From Prevotella conceptionensis 9403948 (GTDB taxonomy: Bacteria; Bacteroidota; Bacteroidia; Bacteroidales; Bacteroidaceae), in the NCBI RefSeq assembly GCF_000312305.1, contig NZ_HE999446.1, positions 313,104 through 358,767 on the forward strand: a stretch of 45,664 bases of DNA, written 5' to 3'. Below, in pieces: positions 42,367 to 45,664 of the stretch. Each line of letters begins with the position of its first letter. Within the stretch, counting starts at the first letter, position 1. The notes beneath the pieces were generated by a model, which worked only from the letters and a program-made list of their open reading frames with translations, was not told where the DNA came from and searched no databases. The translations under genes and the position numbers were made by a program.

Positions 42367-42968
42367 GCAAGAAATTTAACACACTGACTGCCCTTTTTGC
42401 GGCACCAACCGCCCGCCTCGCCGCAAAAAATCGATTCTCGCGAAGGTTGGTTTTGATGCAAAACGGGCTTAGTTGTAAATGCCACCAAAATGTATTTTTA
42501 TTTAATGGCACCGCCATTTGCACCAGTTTTTGGGCTATTTGTAGCAAAATTCAGTGCAATATGCGGCAAAACGCAGTGCATTTTGGTGCAAAATACCAGG
42601 TAAAATGCCGCAAAACGCACTGCGTTTTGATGCTAAATGCAGTGCATTTTGGTGCTAAACGCAAAGCAAAATGCTGCAAAATAGAAAACAATAAGCATAA
42701 AAATACGCCGCAATGGTATAAACATAACCTTTTAGAACCACAAGAAACACGGCTAGAATGGGCAAAACAGCCATCAAAAAGTGGCATTTTGGGGGTAAAA
42801 AGCGCGTATTTGGACCCGAAAAATGATGGGTTGGCAACCCAAATAGAAAGGCAAAATGGTGCAAAATGCAGGTTGTATTCTCAAAAATAGACAAGAAGAA
42901 AGACGTGAAGGGTTAAAAATGGTAGTGTTTTGCCTACTTTTAGACCAACATTATCGCTAGAACGGAGA
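42367..42968 (+). repeat. Dispersed noncoding element, copy C
   Basis: It has the same order of blocks as copy B: AAAAAATCGATTCTCGCGAA on the left, a middle of TGCAAAACGCA, TGCATTTTGGTGC and GCTAAATGC words, and a right block with CCCAAATAGAAAGGCAAAAT, AGACGTGAA and TTATCGCTAGAACGGAG. About 600 bp, no credible gene. A plus-oriented octamer array follows. Confidence 0.85.
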
Positions 42969-42992
42969 GAAAAACAACGTGCTGTTGTAAAA

Positions 42993-43232
42993 AATTAAGT
43001 CGGCAAGTTTGTCCGTCGACGAGTGGGTGAGTGGGTAAGTTGGCGAGACTGCGAGTTGAGAAGTTGGCGGATGTGAGTTGAGAAATTGGCGGGTGTGAGT
43101 TGAGAAGTTGGCGAGGTTTTGAGTTGACGAGTTGGTGAGTTGGTGAGGTTTTAAGTTTGTGAGTTGATACGTTTGTGGATGGGTAAGTTTGTGAGTTTGT
43201 GAGTTGATGTGTTTGCGCGTTGATAGCGCCTG
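42993..43232 (+). repeat. Octamer array, plus-oriented, after element copy C
   Basis: Units AGTTGGCG, AGTTGAGA, AGTTGACG, AGTTGGTG, AGTTTGTG and AGTTGATA run with mainly 8-bp and some 6-bp steps. The position relative to copy C is the same as that of 31754-32178 relative to copy B. Confidence 0.85.
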
Positions 43233-43259
43233 TATGCAACCACGCAAGAAACGATACGA

Positions 43260-43538
43260 ATGCTTGCAGCCAAAGACCAGTTTTACACCCTTCGCGGCAT
43301 GCCCAGATACAGACAACGGAAGAAACAACGAGGGAGCGGAAACCTGATATGGCATGTGCTAAAAAATCGCCTTTATCTCGTTTTTAGCGTAGAGCTAGAC
43401 ACATTTGGCTTACTTCTTGAAGGGGTATCATGGACTATACGGCTGAAAAGGAAACCAAAGATGCCAGACGAAAGCAAAAAAGGCGGTGAAGGGCGAAACA
43501 AGGAACAACGAACGAACCTTAGCGGCCATTTACTTTAA
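43260..43538 (+). CDS. Short hypothetical frame or gene remnant
   Basis: A 92-residue frame, Lys/Arg-rich, reads RGSGNLIWHVLKNRLYLVFS and LDTFGLLLEGVSWTIRL, then a charged tail. It is not recognised. Part of it repeats at 42016-42110, where it is broken, which suggests an old mobile or duplicated gene rather than a working one. Confidence 0.3.
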   Translation: MLAAKDQFYTLRGMPRYRQRKKQRGSGNLIWHVLKNRLYLVFSVELDTFGLLLEGVSWTIRLKRKPKMPDESKKGGEGRNKEQRTNLSGHLL

Positions 43539-43639
43539 ACAAGCCACACACCATGCTGCTGCGCTGCGCCTGCACCCATCGGCAGCACCGCCGCCATACA
43601 CCAGCGCGCACAGATAACGGCATTTACTTATTTCTAGGT

Positions 43640-43671
43640 ATTGTCGGGAGTTAACAATTGTTTTAACTTTG
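43640..43671 (+). promoter_or_regulatory. Bacteroidetes-type promoter of the SusC-like gene
   Basis: ATTG (43640-43643) and TAACTTTG (43664-43671) are separated by 20 bases, matching the consensus. A start site near 43678 would leave a leader of about 27 bases. Confidence 0.65.
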
Positions 43672-43704
43672 CAGACGTTTTTAAAAATCATATTATTCGT
43701 ATTC

Positions 43705-45664
43705 ATGATAACTTTCAAAAGAGTTCTTTTGCTCTGTACCCTTTCAGCCGCATGCGGCGGGGCGTTTGCGCAAAAGGTGGCGTCGGGCGTGGTGCTAGAT
43801 GCCGAAACAAAAGAACCCCTCATTGGTGCCGTGGTTTGCACATCCAATGGACAGAAGGTGGTTTCCGACCTGAACGGAGAGTTTAACATCAGTGTAAATC
43901 CAGGCGAACGGCTCAGCGTTTCGTACGTTGGCTATGAAAACAAGCAACTGCCCATAGCCGACACTCAACAGCGAACGGTGGTGAAACTGAACCGCGGGCT
44001 AACCCTTCAAGAGGTGAACGTGGTGGCCAGTATTGCCAGTGCGCGCAACAAGAAGGCCGTGGGAGCCGACGTTGCCCACCTGGATGCCGCCAAACTGCTG
44101 GCCAAAGGGCAAGCCGCAAACCTGAGCGACCTGCTAGACGGTCGTGTTAGCGGCATGCAAATGTTTCAAAGCAACGGCAAGGTGGGCATGCCCATCCGCT
44201 TTAACATGCGCAGCGGAGCCACACTCAGCATGGACCGCGACCCCATCATCTACATCGACGGCGTGCGCTACAACAACTCGCACACGTCGGACATCAACAC
44301 CTCGCAAGACGCACTGAGCGCACTGAACGACCTACCGATGGACGACATTGCCTCGATAGACGTTATTAAAGGACCTGCCGCCGCTGCATCGTATGGCGCA
44401 GAAGCCGCCAACGGGGTTATCGTCATCACCACCAAGCGCCAAAGCGGCTCCACGCTTGAACGCGGAAAGCTTGCAGCAACAGCAAAAATATCGGTGGGAT
44501 GGAGCAACAAGGCCAGGGAATACACCCAGTTTGTTAACAACACCGACATCAACAATTTCTTCGTTACAGGGCATAACGTCAGCGCATACGCCAGTTTCAC
44601 AAAGAATTTCACCCCCGGCAACCAACTCTTTTTCTCGTTCAACGAAAGCCATAACGGCGGTATCGTGCCCGGGAACAAAGACGTGCGCCACTCGCTGCGC
44701 GCCGCCTACGACATGAAACAAGGCCCATTTACGCTGAATTTCACCGTGGGATACGTCAACGGCGACATCAGCATACCGCAAACGGCACAAGGCAGAAATG
44801 ATGCCATCTGGAACCTCATGCGTGACCAAAAGCCGTGGGGATATGTTTCGGAACGCACCTGGCGCGCCATGAAGTGGAAATACGACAACGACCGACTGAC
44901 CGCCGCCTTGCGCATGGCCTACGTTCTGCCCTACGACATTAAGTTGGAAACACAACTGGGCTTGGACCTCAACCACATCGACGGACTTTACACCCTGCCC
45001 TACGGTTACCTGCTGGGCACTAACGACGAGGGCGAGAAAAGCATCTCGAACCGCCGCAACCAAAACCTCACCTGGGACTGGAAAGCCAGTAGGCGGTTCG
45101 ACCTTGGCCACAAGCTGCACCTAACGGGCACGCTGCTCTCGCAAATTGTGCAACGCCGCGAGACGATGGACAAGACCTCGGCCTCGATATTCCCCGCCGA
45201 TGTCGACAACATTGCGGCTGCGGCCCAACGCTCAGTGCTGGAAACGAGTTTTGAACAACGCACGTGGGGGCTTTATGGCGAGGCCTTTCTCAACTACGAC
45301 AACCGCCTTTTCGTTAACGCTGGCCTGCGCCGCGATGCCTCAAACCTTATCGGCCGAAACGTGGCCAGCATCTATTACCCCTCGCTAAGCGTGGCTTACA
45401 ACATGGAGAAAGCCAAACTGCGCGCAGCCTATGGCGAGTCGGGCAGGCTGCCTTACCCCACCGATGCCTTCACTTACTACGAGGTGAAGGGCATGTCGGG
45501 CTATGGGCCGCTGCTTGTTCCTGGGAAAAAAGGCAACGACAACATCCGCCCCGAACGCATGCGCGAGATAGAGGCAGGACTTGACTGGACTCCGGCGCGC
45601 CACCAAATCGGCCTTACCGCCTACGCACAGTTCACCACTGATGCCATCATCTATACGCCCTTGC
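43705..45664 (+). CDS. SusC/RagA-type TonB-linked outer membrane receptor, 5' part
   Basis: The frame is open from the ATG at 43705 to the window end (653 codons seen; the family is usually about 1,000 residues). A signal peptide (MITFKRVLLLCTLSAACGGA, FAQ) is followed by the carboxypeptidase-regulatory-like domain (ASGVVLDAETKEPLIGAVV, DLNGEFNI, VSYVGYENKQL). The plug domain comes next (ANLSDLLDGRVSGMQMFQ, DPIIYIDGVRYNN, MDDIASIDVIKGPAAAASYG, ANGVIVITTK), and then the barrel begins. Such receptors import glycans or peptides together with a SusD-like lipoprotein, which would be expected just downstream outside the window. The substrate cannot be told. Confidence 0.93.
   Translation, partial: MITFKRVLLLCTLSAACGGAFAQKVASGVVLDAETKEPLIGAVVCTSNGQKVVSDLNGEFNISVNPGERLSVSYVGYENKQLPIADTQQRTVVKLNRGLTLQEVNVVASIASARNKKAVGADVAHLDAAKLLAKGQAANLSDLLDGRVSGMQMFQSNGKVGMPIRFNMRSGATLSMDRDPIIYIDGVRYNNSHTSDINTSQDALSALNDLPMDDIASIDVIKGPAAAASYGAEAANGVIVITTKRQSGSTLERGKLAATAKISVGWSNKAREYTQFVNNTDINNFFVTGHNVSAYASFTKNFTPGNQLFFSFNESHNGGIVPGNKDVRHSLRAAYDMKQGPFTLNFTVGYVNGDISIPQTAQGRNDAIWNLMRDQKPWGYVSERTWRAMKWKYDNDRLTAALRMAYVLPYDIKLETQLGLDLNHIDGLYTLPYGYLLGTNDEGEKSISNRRNQNLTWDWKASRRFDLGHKLHLTGTLLSQIVQRRETMDKTSASIFPADVDNIAAAAQRSVLETSFEQRTWGLYGEAFLNYDNRLFVNAGLRRDASNLIGRNVASIYYPSLSVAYNMEKAKLRAAYGESGRLPYPTDAFTYYEVKGMSGYGPLLVPGKKGNDNIRPERMREIEAGLDWTPARHQIGLTAYAQFTTDAIIYTPL

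Noticed and set aside
42190..42890. A transposase gene inside element copy C
   Set aside because: No DDE or other transposase motif can be read in any frame; only the short METQK-type remnant is protein-like.
44268..45263. Minus-strand frames of up to 262 codons under the SusC-like gene
   Set aside because: They are antisense to an open frame with unmistakable SusC plug motifs.

Overview
The window looks like a chromosomal segment of a Bacteroidales bacterium, most likely Prevotella in the broad sense. The reasons are a SusC/RagA-type TonB-linked receptor, a Bacteroidetes-style S41 protease, promoters of the TTG-N19/20-TAnnTTTG type (no Shine-Dalgarno sequences are obvious), IS remnants, and intergenic spaces full of short-period repeats. 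Species cannot be fixed from the sequence alone.

Layout. 1-847 is the 3' end of an S41 protease with a strong terminator. 848-4065 is a repeat-rich accessory stretch: 44-bp tandem repeats, a nested 333-bp inverted repeat, a 121-bp palindrome, a DUF192 lipoprotein gene, an IS transposase remnant and the first copy of a ~580-600 bp dispersed noncoding element. 4066-6914 (minus) carries an orphan Imm53-like immunity gene, a VanX-like M15 dipeptidase between two REP-like repeats, and a nucleotidyltransferase-fold gene.

7166-29885 (minus strand) is a surface-glycan locus. Its 3' part encodes the full set of activities needed to make and transfer a bacillosamine-type sugar: a PglF/WbpM-like dehydratase, a PglE-like aminotransferase, a PglD-like acetyltransferase and a PglC-like phosphoglycosyltransferase. 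Upstream lie six more glycosyltransferases, an EpsG-like polymerase, a Wzx-like flippase, a pyruvyl transferase with an FrhB-like iron-sulfur partner, and several acyl-modifying enzymes (MBOAT plus SGNH, and AT3 family). The middle of the locus is visibly AT-rich, its genes overlap by ATGA junctions, and it shows rearrangement: a chimeric pseudogene, an acyltransferase stub, a frameshifted acyltransferase, and a 10-G tract in another acyltransferase that could phase-vary.

30600-33632 contains a second full copy and an inverted fragment of the dispersed element, plus long octamer arrays, around a nitroreductase-like gene. 33607-36160 holds a TetR regulator with a double operator and an acyl carrier protein/AMP-ligase pair. 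36629-41846 (plus) is conserved housekeeping: topA, aroK, speA. 41847-43704 holds the third element copy, and 43705-45664 is the start of a SusC-like receptor that runs off the window.

The most unusual signal is noncoding. At least five intergenic gaps hold tandem arrays with an 8-bp period (degenerate consensus RGTKRAMR). They repeatedly lie as a plus-oriented array followed by a minus-oriented array, so they form inverted pairs, and in two cases they run into the stop codon of a gene. They are physically linked to the three copies of the dispersed element.
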